Assembly: GCA_017935625.1 (NCBI GenBank) | Contig: JAGBHC010000005.1 | Location: 62,001-126,000, forward strand | Direction of reading: 5' to 3' | Length of the DNA: 64,000 nucleotides | Source: Rikenellaceae bacterium | GTDB lineage: Bacteria > Bacteroidota > Bacteroidia > Bacteroidales > Rikenellaceae | Notes under the pieces: model-generated | What the model was told of the DNA's origin: nothing | The model's input: the letters and a program-made list of their open reading frames with translations, nothing else | Databases searched by the model: none | Shown: piece by piece, positions 54,889 through 64,000 of the stretch | How the letters are laid out: each line of letters starts with the position of its first letter | Numbering within the stretch: the stretch's first letter is position 1 | Program-made: the position numbers and the translations under genes

Positions 54889-56133
54889 ATGGTAAAGATT
54901 AAACCTTTCAAAGGTATACGCCCCCCGAAGGAGTATGCCGCCGAGGTGGCTTCCCGCCCCTACGACGTGCTCAATTCGGCCGAGGCCAAACAGGAGGCGA
55001 CCGAACGTTCGCTGCTCCACATCATCAAACCCGAAATCGACTTCGACCCCATTGCCGACGAACACTCGCAGCAGGTCTACGACAAGGCTGTGGAGAACTT
55101 CAAGGCGTGGAAACAGAAGGGCTGGCTCGTGCAGGACGACGAGGAGCACTACTACATCTATGCCCAGACCATGGAGGGCCGCACGCAATACGGCCTGGCC
55201 ATGTGCTGCCACTTCGAGGACTACCTGAGCGGCGCCATCAAGAAGCACGAGCTCACGCGCCCCGACAAGGAGGAGGACCGCATGATTCACGTGCGCAACC
55301 AGAGCGCCAACATCGAACCCGTCTTCTTCTCCTATCCGGCCGACAAGCGCATCGACGAAATCGTGGAGAACATCGTGAAGAACAACGCGCCCGACTACGA
55401 CTTCACGGCGGCCGACGGTTTCGGCCACCACTTCTGGGTCATCCGCGACCGGGCCGTGAACGACCGCATCACCGAGATTTTCGCCGAAATTCCGGCGCTG
55501 TACGTGGCTGACGGCCACCACCGCACCGCAGCTGCCGCCCGTGTGGGCCAGGAGAAGATGAGCCAGAACCCCCGTCACACCGGCAACGAGGAGTATTGCT
55601 ATTTCCTGGCGGTGACCTTCCCCGACAACCAGCTGCGAATCATCGACTACAACCGCGTGGTGAAAGACCTGAACGGCCTGAGCGAGGAGCAGTTCCTCGC
55701 CGCGCTGGAGAAGGATTTCGAGGTGAAGCGCATGGGTGCGGAGCCCTGCTCTCCCACCGGGCTGCACAACTTCTCGATGTATCTGGGCGGCGTGTGGTAC
55801 AGCCTTACCGCCCGCCCCGGCACCTACGACGACAACGACCCCATCGGCGTGCTCGACGTGACGGTGCTCTCCGAGCGGGTGCTAGACCGCATTCTGGGCA
55901 TCGAGGATTTGCGCACCTCCAAGCGAATCGATTTCGTGGGCGGCATCCGCGGCCTGGGCGAACTGAAGCGCCGCGTGGACAGCGGAGAGATGAAGGTGGC
56001 TTTCGCCCTCTATCCCGTCTCCATGTCCCAGCTCATCCACATCGCCGACACGGGCAATATCATGCCGCCGAAGACCACCTGGTTCGAACCCAAGCTGCGT
56101 TCGGGCGTGGTGATACACTCGTTCGAAGAGTAA
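54889..56133 (+). CDS. DUF1015 family protein in the serine operon
   Basis: A 414-residue protein, family-typical in length. The N-terminus KIKPFKGIRPPKEYAAEVAS and RPYDVLN are diagnostic. The central motif LYVADGHHRTAAAARVG contains GHHR, reminiscent of the nucleotide-binding motif of ParB/SerK-like proteins. The C-terminal LYPVSMSQLIHIADTGNIMPPKTTWFEPKLRSGVVIH is strongly conserved in look. No function is established for most members. It is 45 nt downstream of serA and ends at a terminator, so it belongs to the serine operon. A role in (phospho)serine metabolism is inferred from context and motif. Confidence 0.93.
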   Translation: MVKIKPFKGIRPPKEYAAEVASRPYDVLNSAEAKQEATERSLLHIIKPEIDFDPIADEHSQQVYDKAVENFKAWKQKGWLVQDDEEHYYIYAQTMEGRTQYGLAMCCHFEDYLSGAIKKHELTRPDKEEDRMIHVRNQSANIEPVFFSYPADKRIDEIVENIVKNNAPDYDFTAADGFGHHFWVIRDRAVNDRITEIFAEIPALYVADGHHRTAAAARVGQEKMSQNPRHTGNEEYCYFLAVTFPDNQLRIIDYNRVVKDLNGLSEEQFLAALEKDFEVKRMGAEPCSPTGLHNFSMYLGGVWYSLTARPGTYDDNDPIGVLDVTVLSERVLDRILGIEDLRTSKRIDFVGGIRGLGELKRRVDSGEMKVAFALYPVSMSQLIHIADTGNIMPPKTTWFEPKLRSGVVIHSFEE

Positions 56134-56165
56134 TCCGGACGGCGGAGGTCCGCCGGTCAGCCAGA

Positions 56166-56362
56166 GGGGAAATCGCACGCCGGTGCGGTTTCCCTTTTTT
56201 ATCGGGGAATTCGACCCCGGACGGAGCTTTTCGCCGGTCGGAACCGCATTGCGGTGCAACGTACTCTCCCTGGAATTTTCGCCCCCGGGCGAAGCGTTCG
56301 CGGCCGGAACTTTCCGCAGGTCGGGGATGGAAACCGCACGCCGGTACGGGTTCCCTTTTTCC
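56166..56362 (+). repeat. Duplicated terminator segment after the DUF1015 gene
   Basis: The sequence from GGGGAAATCGCACGCCGG to the T-run (56166-56200) recurs in modified form at 56325-56362 (GGATGGAAACCGCACGCCGG ... TTCCCTTTTTCC), about 159 bp apart. Partial relatives (CGCCGGTCGGAACCGCA near 56231, GCGGCCGGTCGGAAGCGGAA near 56400) lie around them. The first copy is the functional-looking terminator; the second has lost perfect pairing. Confidence 0.7.
56167..56200 (+). terminator. Rho-independent terminator of the serC operon
   Basis: GGGAAATCGCAC / GTGCGGTTTCCC (one mismatch, 4-nt loop) followed by TTTTTT, 34 nt after the DUF1015 stop codon. The remaining interval to 56498 holds the decayed copy and no credible gene. 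Confidence 0.88.
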
Positions 56363-56498
56363 GGTTTTCGGAAGGAGCAGACCGCTCGAGGCGATGTTTG
56401 CGGCCGGTCGGAAGCGGAAATCGCGAAAAATGATACGAAAAGCCTTTCCGGAGTGCGAAAAAAAGGAGAAGAGACGAGGAAATCCGAGAATTAAACAT

Positions 56499-56506
56499 TA
56501 TATTTG
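56499..56506 (+). promoter_or_regulatory. -7 element for the oxoacid:ferredoxin oxidoreductase operon
   Basis: TATATTTG, a full TAnnTTTG match, 42 nt upstream of ATG 56548. Confidence 0.6.
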
Positions 56507-56547
56507 TAAACAAAAATAACGAATCCGTTTACAAACTGTTAAGTTTT

Positions 56548-56775
56548 ATGGCAAAAATTAAAGGAACTATAATCGTAGACAAAGAGCGTTGCAAGGGATG
56601 CGCGGTGTGCGTGGCATCCTGCCCGTTTCAGGTGTTGCACCTCTCGTCGCAGGTAAACGGGAGAGGCTATCCGTTTGCCGAAATGGAGCATCCCGACCAG
56701 TGCACCGGATGCGCGAGTTGCGCGGTGATTTGTCCGGACAGTTGTATCACCGTTTACCGTCAAAAATTTGAATAG
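56548..56775 (+). CDS. 2[4Fe-4S] ferredoxin, delta subunit of 2-oxoacid:ferredoxin oxidoreductase
   Basis: A 75-residue ferredoxin with two complete cluster motifs: CKGCAVCVASCP and CTGCASCAVICP. It would carry electrons from the thiamine-dependent reaction to the ferredoxin pool. The position directly before the alpha subunit (3 nt gap) and the small size fit KorD/VorD-type subunits. Confidence 0.94.
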   Translation: MAKIKGTIIVDKERCKGCAVCVASCPFQVLHLSSQVNGRGYPFAEMEHPDQCTGCASCAVICPDSCITVYRQKFE

Positions 56776-56778
56776 GCT

Positions 56779-57873
56779 ATGGAAAAAGAGGTACGTTTGA
56801 TGAAAGGTAACGAAGTGATTGCCGAAGCGGCGGTTCGTTACGGTTGCGACGGCTATTTCGGCTACCCCATCACACCCCAGTCGGAGGTGATGGAATCCCT
56901 CATGGAGATGAAACCCTGGGAGACCACCGGCATGGTGGTCGTTCAGGCCGAGAGCGAGGTAGCCTCCATCAACATGGTCTACGGAGGCGCAGCATGCGGC
57001 AAGCGGGTGATGACCTCCTCGTCGAGTCCCGGCATCAGCCTCATGTGCGAAGGCATCAGCTACATCGCGGGGGCTTCGCTGCCGTGTCTCATCGTCAATG
57101 TGCAGCGCGGCGGACCGGGTCTGGGCACCATCCAGCCCTCGCAGAGCGACTACTTCCAGGCTACCAAGGGCGGCGGTCACGGCGACTACCACCTCATTGC
57201 GCTGGCACCCAACTCGGTGCAGGAGATGTACGACTTCGTGGGACTGGGTTTCGATTTGGCATTCAAATACCGTGTGCCGGCCATGATGCTGGCCGACGGC
57301 GTCATCGGACAGATGATGGAGAAGGTCGTGCTCGACGACCCGCGGCCCCGCCGCACCGACGAGCAAATCGAGCAGGAGTGCGGCGACTGGGCGCTCACCG
57401 GCAAGAAAAAGGAGCGGCAGCGCCATGTCATCACCTCGCTCGAACTCGACCCCTATGCCCAGGAGGTGGTCAATGAGAAGCTGCAAGCCACCTACCGTCT
57501 TATCGAAGCCAACGAGGTGCGCTACCAGACCACGGCCACCGAAGATGCCGACTACCTGCTGGTCGCCTACGGCTCTTCGGCCCGCATCTGCGCCAAGGTG
57601 GTGGAGATGGCACGCGAAGCGGGCTACAAGGTAGGTCTGCTGCGTCCCATCACCCTGTGGCCCTTCCCCGGCAAACCCATCGCCGAACTGGCCGGACAGG
57701 TCAAGGGCATTCTGTCGGTGGAACTCAACTCGGGTCAGATGATAGAAGACGTGCGTCTGGCGGTGAACGGACGCGTTCCCGTCGAGCACTACGGCCGCAT
57801 GGGCGGTGTAGTCTACTCGCCCGGCGAGGTGTTCGAGGCATTGAAAGAGAAGATAATCAATAAAACGAAATAA
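56779..57873 (+). CDS. vorB: 2-oxoacid:ferredoxin oxidoreductase alpha subunit, VorB type
   Basis: A 364-residue subunit with the pyrimidine-binding (PYR) and transketolase-C-like domains. It shows GYFGYPITPQSEVME, QAESEVASINMVYGGAACG (conserved Glu for TPP), TSSSSPGISLMCEGISYIAG and GLGTIQPSQSDYFQA. The C-terminal swivel domain contains VAYGSSARI and GLLRPITLWPFP. Family annotation is 3-methyl-2-oxobutanoate dehydrogenase subunit VorB, but 2-oxoglutarate or other 2-oxoacids are equally possible substrates. It overlaps neither neighbour; gaps are 3 and 5 nt. Confidence 0.94.
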   Translation: MEKEVRLMKGNEVIAEAAVRYGCDGYFGYPITPQSEVMESLMEMKPWETTGMVVVQAESEVASINMVYGGAACGKRVMTSSSSPGISLMCEGISYIAGASLPCLIVNVQRGGPGLGTIQPSQSDYFQATKGGGHGDYHLIALAPNSVQEMYDFVGLGFDLAFKYRVPAMMLADGVIGQMMEKVVLDDPRPRRTDEQIEQECGDWALTGKKKERQRHVITSLELDPYAQEVVNEKLQATYRLIEANEVRYQTTATEDADYLLVAYGSSARICAKVVEMAREAGYKVGLLRPITLWPFPGKPIAELAGQVKGILSVELNSGQMIEDVRLAVNGRVPVEHYGRMGGVVYSPGEVFEALKEKIINKTK

Positions 57874-57878
57874 GAGCT

Positions 57879-58643
57879 ATGGCAGAGTTTGAAGTTGAAA
57901 TAAAGCCCGAGAATCTGGTGTATGGCACTCCGAAGCTCATCACAGACCGAATCATGCACTACTGTCCCGGCTGCAGCCACGGCACCATCCACAAGCTGGT
58001 GGCCGAGGTCATCGAGGAGATGGGACTCGCCGAGAAGACCATCGGCGTTTCGCCCGTAGGCTGCTCCGTATTCGCATACAATTACATAGACATCGACTGG
58101 GTGCAGGCCGCCCACGGTCGTGCGGCCGCCGTGGCCACCGCCGTCAAGCGCCTCTATCCCGAGAAGATGGTCTTCACCTATCAGGGCGACGGCGACCTGG
58201 CCGCCATCGGTACGGGCGAGAGCATCCACGCCTGCAACCGCGGCGAGAACATCGTGGTCATCTACATCAACAACGCCATCTACGGCATGACGGGCGGTCA
58301 GATGGCCCCCACCACCCTGCTGGGCATGAAGACGGCCACCACCCCCTACGGACGCGACCCGAAGCTGCACGGCTACCCCTACAAGATTGCCGACATGATG
58401 GCCCACCTCGACGGCGTGTGCTACATCACCCGCCAGAGCGTCCACACGCCGGTGAACGTGCGCAAGGCCAAGAAGGCGCTGCGCAAGGCTTTCGAGAATG
58501 CCATGGCCGGCAAGGGCCTTTCGCTGGTGGAGTTCGTGGCCACCTGCAACAGCGGGTGGAAGCAGAGCCCGGTGGCCAGCAACCGGTGGATGGAGGAGAA
58601 TATGTTACCGTTCTACCCTCTGGGAGACATTAAAGACATTTAA
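57879..58643 (+). CDS. 2-oxoacid:ferredoxin oxidoreductase beta subunit (TPP-binding)
   Basis: A 254-residue thiamine-pyrophosphate-binding subunit. The TPP/Mg motif GDGDLAAIGTGESIHACNRGENIVVIYINNAIYGMTGGQ follows the GDG-(x)n-NN pattern. The N-terminal MHYCPGCSHG provides a cluster- or TPP-proximal cysteine pair, and IGVSPVGCSVFAYNY a further Cys. With the alpha and gamma subunits it performs oxidative decarboxylation of a 2-oxoacid to acyl-CoA. Confidence 0.95.
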   Translation: MAEFEVEIKPENLVYGTPKLITDRIMHYCPGCSHGTIHKLVAEVIEEMGLAEKTIGVSPVGCSVFAYNYIDIDWVQAAHGRAAAVATAVKRLYPEKMVFTYQGDGDLAAIGTGESIHACNRGENIVVIYINNAIYGMTGGQMAPTTLLGMKTATTPYGRDPKLHGYPYKIADMMAHLDGVCYITRQSVHTPVNVRKAKKALRKAFENAMAGKGLSLVEFVATCNSGWKQSPVASNRWMEENMLPFYPLGDIKDI

Positions 58644-58648
58644 AGGTT

Positions 58649-59194
58649 ATGACAGAAGAACTTATTATAGCAGGTTTCGGCGGACAGGGCGTTCTGTCGA
58701 TGGGCAAGATTCTGGCCTACTCCGGCGTCATGCAGGACTACGAGGTGAGCTGGATGCCCTCCTACGGTCCCGAGATGAGGGGCGGTACGGCCAACGTGAC
58801 GGTGATGATTAGCGACAAACCCATCAGCTCGCCCATCGCACACGAATTCGACACGGCCATCATACTCAATCAGCAGAGCATGGACAAGTTCGAATCGCAG
58901 GTCAAGAAGGGCGGCATTCTTATTTACGATACCAACGGCATCACCCGTCACCCTTCGCGCACCGATATCCGCATCTACACCATCGACGCGACGGAGGAGG
59001 CTGCCCGGCTGGGCAATCCGCGTCTGTTCAACACCCTCATCCTGGGTGCCTACCTCAAGGTGCGCCCCGTGGTGACGCTCGAAAGCACCTACAAGGGGCT
59101 CAAGAAGTCGCTGCCCGAACGCGCGCACAAAACCCTGCCCCAGAACGAAGAGGCGATTCGCCACGGCGGCGAAATCATCCGCGAACGGGCCTGA
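58649..59194 (+). CDS. 2-oxoacid:ferredoxin oxidoreductase gamma subunit
   Basis: A 181-residue subunit of the KorC/PorG family. It opens with the diagnostic IIAGFGGQGVLSMGKILAYSG, followed by SWMPSYGPEMRGGTANVTVMIS, which lines the CoA site. The C-terminal half is an alpha/beta domain. It is the last gene of the four-gene operon (delta, alpha, beta, gamma; 3-5 nt gaps) and is followed by a terminator. Confidence 0.95.
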   Translation: MTEELIIAGFGGQGVLSMGKILAYSGVMQDYEVSWMPSYGPEMRGGTANVTVMISDKPISSPIAHEFDTAIILNQQSMDKFESQVKKGGILIYDTNGITRHPSRTDIRIYTIDATEEAARLGNPRLFNTLILGAYLKVRPVVTLESTYKGLKKSLPERAHKTLPQNEEAIRHGGEIIRERA

Positions 59195-59237
59195 CCCGCG
59201 ACCGGCATCCGACTTTCCCTTTCGGGGCGAATGCGAC

Positions 59238-59271
59238 AACGGGAGTCCTTCATACGAAGACTCCCGTTTTT
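59238..59271 (+). terminator. Rho-independent terminator of the oxidoreductase operon
   Basis: AACGGGAGTC / GACTCCCGTT, 10-bp perfect stem, followed by TTTTT, 44 nt after the stop codon. Confidence 0.9.
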
Positions 59272-59642
59272 CATTCCCGTCCGATATTCCGGGACATAGA
59301 GCGGCCTCTTCGACCGATTATTCATGCTGGAAAGGCAATATATTTATTTTTCAAACAATTATCCTAATACTTCCGAGCCGGCAGTGCAATGCGTCCGCTG
59401 TCCGCTGCAATCCGCGAAAATCTCCCGCACGGCTCTGCAAACACCCCCCACCCTCGCCGCAATCCGCATTGTGGAGGGCACGAAAACCTCCTGTGCAGTT
59501 TCGTTGCCCCCCTGTCCGACCCGTGTCGCCTATCGATTCCGTCCGACCCGCCCGGTGCCTCCGCCTGCGCATATCGAAGCGGGCCCTGTCCGGTCCCGAC
59601 CCGACCGGATTCGACACGCTGAGATTAAAATCGGAACTTTAT
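59272..59642. other. Intergenic stretch with no recognisable gene
   Basis: About 370 bp between the oxidoreductase terminator and the tRNA promoter. The left part is AT-rich (59330-59365), the rest pyrimidine-rich with many CCG/CCC runs. Open frames here have no coding character. Confidence 0.6.
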
Positions 59643-59673
59643 TTTGCGTTTTATCGGATTTGTATTACTTTTG
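59643..59673 (+). promoter_or_regulatory. Promoter of tRNA-Arg
   Basis: TTTG at 59643-59646 and TACTTTTG at 59666-59673, 19 bp apart, match the -33/-7 consensus. Transcription would begin about 30 nt before the tRNA. Confidence 0.65.
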
Positions 59674-59711
59674 TGCTTCGAAATGCCAGCCTGCGGGCTG
59701 CGCTTCACGAT

Positions 59712-59785
59712 GGTTCCGTAGCTCAGTTGGATAGAGCAACAGCCTTCTAAGCTGTGGGTCGAGCGTTCGAACCGCTCCGGAATCA
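59712..59785 (+). tRNA. tRNA-Arg (anticodon TCT)
   Basis: 74 nt with a full cloverleaf. Acceptor stem GGTTCCG / CGGAATC (one G-T pair), D-arm GCTCAGTTGGATAGAGC, anticodon stem ACAGC / GCTGT with loop CTTCTAA (anticodon TCT, decoding AGA), T-arm GAGCG TTCGAAC CGCTC. The discriminator is A and CCA is not encoded. It is followed by a perfect terminator. Confidence 0.97.
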
Positions 59786-59795
59786 CGGGTGTTCG

Positions 59796-59828
59796 AGTGT
59801 CGGTATTCTTTCGGATACCGACACTTTT
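59796..59828 (+). terminator. Terminator after tRNA-Arg
   Basis: AGTGTCGGTAT / ATACCGACACT, 11-bp perfect stem with an 8-nt loop, followed by TTTT. Confidence 0.9.
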
Positions 59829-59891
59829 CGTTCGTCCCCTCCCAAACCGGCACTTTTACCTCCGACAGGCAGAGAATCCGCCCTTTTTTGC

Positions 59892-59899
59892 TATTTTTG
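59892..59899 (+). promoter_or_regulatory. -7 element for the carbonic anhydrase gene
   Basis: TATTTTTG matches TAnnTTTG. It leaves a leader of about 95 nt before ATG 60000. No clear -33 element. Confidence 0.45.
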
Positions 59900-59999
59900 C
59901 GCGAGGTGTCGCCGTTCCGTTCCGCCGGAGGATGCGGAACGACAGCCTGCGAACCGACCGGAGCGGCGGGGCCGTTCCCCTTTTAAAACAGACAGTGCT

Positions 60000-60542
60000 A
60001 TGATTAACGAAATTCTCGAGTTCAACAAACGTTTCGTCGAGGAGGAGGGCTACCGGCGCTTCATCACCGACAAATATCCCAACAAACGCATCGCCATCGT
60101 CACCTGCATGGATACGCGCCTGGTGGAGCTGCTTCCGGCCGCGCTGGGGCTGAAAAACGGGGACGTGAAAATCATCAAGAATGCCGGAGGCACCATCACC
60201 AATCCGTTCGACAGCACGGTGCGCAGCCTGCTGGTAGCCATCTACGAGCTGGGCGTACAGGAGGTGATGATTATCGGCCACACGGGCTGCGGCGTGCAGG
60301 GCATGGACAGCGCCGAGATGCAGCGGCTAATGAGGGAGCGCGGCATTTCCGACCGCCGCATCACCCTGATGAAACACTGCGGCATCGACCTCGACCGGTG
60401 GCTGCACGGATTCGACGACACCCGGACGGCGATTCTCGAAACGGTCGATTTGGTGCGCAACCACCCGCTCGTACCGCAGGACGTGGTGGTCAAAGGCTAT
60501 ATCATGGACTCCGTCACCGGGGCCCTCACCCCCATCCAGTAG
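60000..60542 (+). CDS. Beta-class carbonic anhydrase
   Basis: A 180-residue beta-carbonic anhydrase of the short, prokaryotic type. Zinc ligands are C36 (in VTCMDTR), H94 and C97 (in IIGHTGCG); the Asp38-Arg40 dyad is in CMDTR. KIIKNAGGTITNPF is the usual follow-on motif. It interconverts CO2 and bicarbonate, likely to supply carboxylating enzymes. ATG 60000 fits the family start; the frame is open through the tRNA upstream and is not coding there. It stands alone, convergent with glutamine synthetase. Confidence 0.93.
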   Translation: MINEILEFNKRFVEEEGYRRFITDKYPNKRIAIVTCMDTRLVELLPAALGLKNGDVKIIKNAGGTITNPFDSTVRSLLVAIYELGVQEVMIIGHTGCGVQGMDSAEMQRLMRERGISDRRITLMKHCGIDLDRWLHGFDDTRTAILETVDLVRNHPLVPQDVVVKGYIMDSVTGALTPIQ

Positions 60543-60565
60543 GGCGGAACGTCCGCCGTCGCACA

Positions 60566-60599
60566 CAGCGGCCGGACCCTTGCTGGGGTCCGGCCGCTG
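60566..60599. terminator. GC-rich hairpin between convergent genes
   Basis: CAGCGGCCGGACCC / GGGTCCGGCCGCTG, 14-bp perfect stem with a 6-nt loop. No T-run on either side, but it lies between the carbonic anhydrase and glutamine synthetase stops and can serve both. Confidence 0.65.
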
Positions 60600-60630
60600 C
60601 CACAAACAACATATACCAAACTAACGGTCT

Positions 60631-62823
<2,193 letters not shown>

Positions 62824-62895
62824 AGTCATTGTGTTGTTACGGGTTATTTTCTCTGTTTTTCTGCGATGCCCCCTGAAAAAGCATCGACCACAGCG

Positions 62896-62903
62896 CAAAA
62901 GTA
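62896..62903 (-). promoter_or_regulatory. -7 element for glutamine synthetase III
   Basis: The minus strand reads TACTTTTG, matching TAnnTTTG, with a leader of about 65 nt to ATG 62823. The surrounding 62890-62990 is AT-rich. Beyond it, 62990-63100 shows no gene. Confidence 0.55.
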
Positions 62904-63103
62904 TAAAATATTTCTTATATTGATTCAGAAAACAGGGGTATTTTGTTAAAAACATATAATTTTCCCAATTACCCCCCTAATTATCGCGCGGCATTCGAAA
63001 AAAGAACGATTTTCGCACGGCCCCCTCTCTTTCTTGCCGTGACGTATAAAAGGAGCGCGCGCACTACGACCCCACCCGACTTCCCGACTTTCGACTCCGC
63101 CGC

Positions 63104-63451
63104 CCAATCTCACGACAGCCGCGGCCGGGGAGGAGTATCCGTCGTCCTTCTCCACCTATGCTCAATAGAATTCCACTCTTCCTCGACCCTGCCACCTGCC
63201 ACCCAATCTCGCGCCAGCCGCGGCCGGAGAGGGGTATCCGTCGTCCTTCTCCACCCATGTTCAATAGCATTCCGCTCTCCCCAACTTCGCCCCCGACCGC
63301 CCAATCTCACGACAGCCGCGGCCGGGGAGGAGTATTCGTCGTCCTTCTCCACCTAATTGTTCAATAGAATTCCGCTCTCCCTCGACCCCTGCCACCCGCC
63401 GCCGAATCTCGCGACGGCCACGGCCGGGGAGGAGTATCCGTCGTTCCTCCA
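63104..63451. repeat. Four tandem copies of a ~99-bp unit upstream of glnN
   Basis: Copies begin at 63104, 63203, 63301 and 63402 (CCAATCTCaCGaCAGCCGCG and variants), periods 99, 98 and 101 bp. Each holds GGCCGGGGAGGAGTATCCGT, then CGTCCTTCTCCACC, CAATAGaATTCC and CTCTCC...GACC. Divergence is mostly single substitutions plus small indels. Not a CRISPR: copies are near-identical over the full unit and lack unique spacers. No protein is supported in any frame because the period is not a constant multiple of three. Confidence 0.9.
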
Positions 63452-63566
63452 GTCTAATACAATATAGTCCTGTCCCCTCCGCCCCGTGCAAAATCGCCGC
63501 TTCGGGCCGCACCATTCCGAAAGGCAGAAGACGTTTCGGGAGCCTCCGCCCCCACGGCGGCAAACG

Positions 63567-63599
63567 AAAAGGGATGTCCCCGCAAGGGGCATCCCTTTT
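63567..63599 (-). terminator. Rho-independent terminator of the GH43 arabinanase gene
   Basis: AAAAGGGATG...CATCCCTTTT with an inner CCCC/GGGG pairing around GCAA. On the minus strand it ends in TTTTCGTTT, 20 nt past the stop codon. Confidence 0.85.
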
Positions 63600-63618
63600 C
63601 GAATCGCGTCGCCGCTTC

Positions 63619-64000
63619 TCAGAGCTCGACGGTCGGCCAGCCCTGGTCGTCCCAGCGGATTTCCCTTACCAGCAGCTTCGAACGGCCGTGGTCGTTCATG
63701 TCGTAGGCATGGAAGAAGAGGTAGTCCTTCTCCTCGAAGCGATACACCGAACAGTGCCCCACTCCGGGGAAGCGCTCGTTGCCGGCCACCACGACTTCAC
63801 CGCCGTTCTGCACCATGTCCGTCCCTTCGCGGTCGAGATACGGACCGGTGACGCTCTTGCTGCGGCCGACCGCCACCTTGTAGTCGCTCTCGGCGCCGCG
63901 GCAGCAGTAGTCGAACGACACGAACAGATAGTAGTAGTCGCCGCGGCGGAAGATGAACGGAGCCTCCACGGCGCCGCTGCCCGGGTCGGTATCGGCCTCG
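63619..64000 (-). CDS. GH43 family endo-arabinanase-like enzyme, C-terminal part only
   Basis: About 127 C-terminal residues are in the window; the gene continues past the right edge. The segment AVEAPFIFRRGDYYYLFVSF contains the general-acid Glu of GH43. FDYCCRGAESDYKVAVGRSKSVTGPYLDREG is the usual following part of arabinan endo-1,5-alpha-L-arabinanases, and FPGVGHCSVYRF supplies the ion-coordinating His. The tail REIRWDDQGWPTVEL is typical of the family end. Exact subfamily needs the missing half. Confidence 0.88.
   Translation of the reverse strand, partial: EADTDPGSGAVEAPFIFRRGDYYYLFVSFDYCCRGAESDYKVAVGRSKSVTGPYLDREGTDMVQNGGEVVVAGNERFPGVGHCSVYRFEEKDYLFFHAYDMNDHGRSKLLVREIRWDDQGWPTVEL

Noticed and set aside
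56183-56513. Short open frames on both strands after the serC operon
   Set aside because: They overlap the duplicated terminator sequences and lack coding character.
59324-59734. Open frame leading into the tRNA-Arg gene
   Set aside because: It runs through the tRNA promoter and the tRNA itself; composition is pyrimidine-rich without protein-like pattern.
59712-59785. tRNA-Arg as an integration site for a genomic island
   Set aside because: No integrase, no repeated tRNA 3' end and no composition change on either side.
62943-63356. Plus-strand open frame across the 99-bp array
   Set aside because: Low-complexity Ser/Arg/Pro translation of repeats whose period is not a fixed multiple of three; no promoter or ribosome-binding context.
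63104-63451. CRISPR-like regular repeats
   Set aside because: Unit copies are similar over their whole ~99 bp with no unique spacers, and no cas genes are nearby.

Overview
The window comes from a GC-rich member of the Bacteroidales, most likely Alistipes or a close relative in the Rikenellaceae. The evidence is: (i) Bacteroidetes-type promoters of the TAnnTTTG (-7) class in front of many genes; (ii) family-typical genes such as glutamine synthetase type III, the pyrB-pyrI pair, DUF3109, a VorB-type 2-oxoacid:ferredoxin oxidoreductase, a C69 dipeptidase, a PepSY-like secreted protein and GH43/GH127 enzymes; (iii) strong G/C bias at third codon positions, which also opens very long antisense frames. 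It is chromosomal. There is no phage, plasmid, insertion sequence, integrase or CRISPR array. The species assignment is inference.

Layout. 1-3.3 kb: end of an LptF/G permease, a zinc/manganese-type ABC permease and divergent mtaB. 3.5-8.6 kb: a TrkH potassium-uptake operon with two unknown partners, then an NfeD-like protein with flotillin FloA. 8.8-11.2 kb: GH127 arabinofuranosidase, followed by about 1.3 kb of non-coding repeats. 12.5-18.8 kb (minus strand): HIT protein, a small membrane protein, Rel (p)ppGpp enzyme, RecA, PrxQ peroxiredoxin, DnaA. 19-20.8 kb: phosphosugar mutase, then an acetyltransferase remnant. 21.3-32.1 kb (minus strand): secreted beta-propeller protein, O-methyltransferase, M16 peptidase, UvrA, PyrI, PyrB, IMPACT protein, signal peptidase I, DapB. 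32.3-34.2 kb: TruA and galactokinase. 34.4-37.8 kb: a 1138-residue protein with three GH43 propellers. 38-43.3 kb: small membrane proteins, C69 peptidase, YggS, a dihydroorotate-dehydrogenase-like protein. 43.3-44.9 kb: an AT-rich, apparently foreign segment with one putative secreted metallopeptidase. 45-49 kb (minus strand): M23/LysM peptidase, DUF3109, a TPR mini-protein, NadD, guanylate kinase, YicC. 49.3-51.7 kb: a Ser-rich mini-protein, and manganese catalase divergent from a ferritin-VIT iron exporter. 52-56.1 kb: PepSY-like protein and the serC-serA-DUF1015 operon. 56.5-59.2 kb: four-subunit oxoacid:ferredoxin oxidoreductase. 59.7-64 kb: tRNA-Arg(TCT), carbonic anhydrase, glutamine synthetase III, a roughly 99-bp tandem repeat array and the end of a GH43 arabinanase.

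Themes. Three separate loci encode arabinan/arabinoside-degrading enzymes, fitting a gut glycan forager. The serine operon combines an unusual lysine-type phosphoglycerate dehydrogenase with a DUF1015 protein carrying a SerK/ParB-like GHHR motif. The manganese catalase and the ferritin-VIT protein form a peroxide/iron pair. Several intergenic regions carry short tandem duplications, two of which multiply rho-independent terminators. I found no complete new defence or mobile system. The best candidates for undescribed biology are the tri-catalytic GH43 protein, the AT-rich metallopeptidase segment, the TrkH partner proteins, DUF1015 in the serine operon and the terminator-bearing repeats. Start sites, motif positions and alignments were read by eye.
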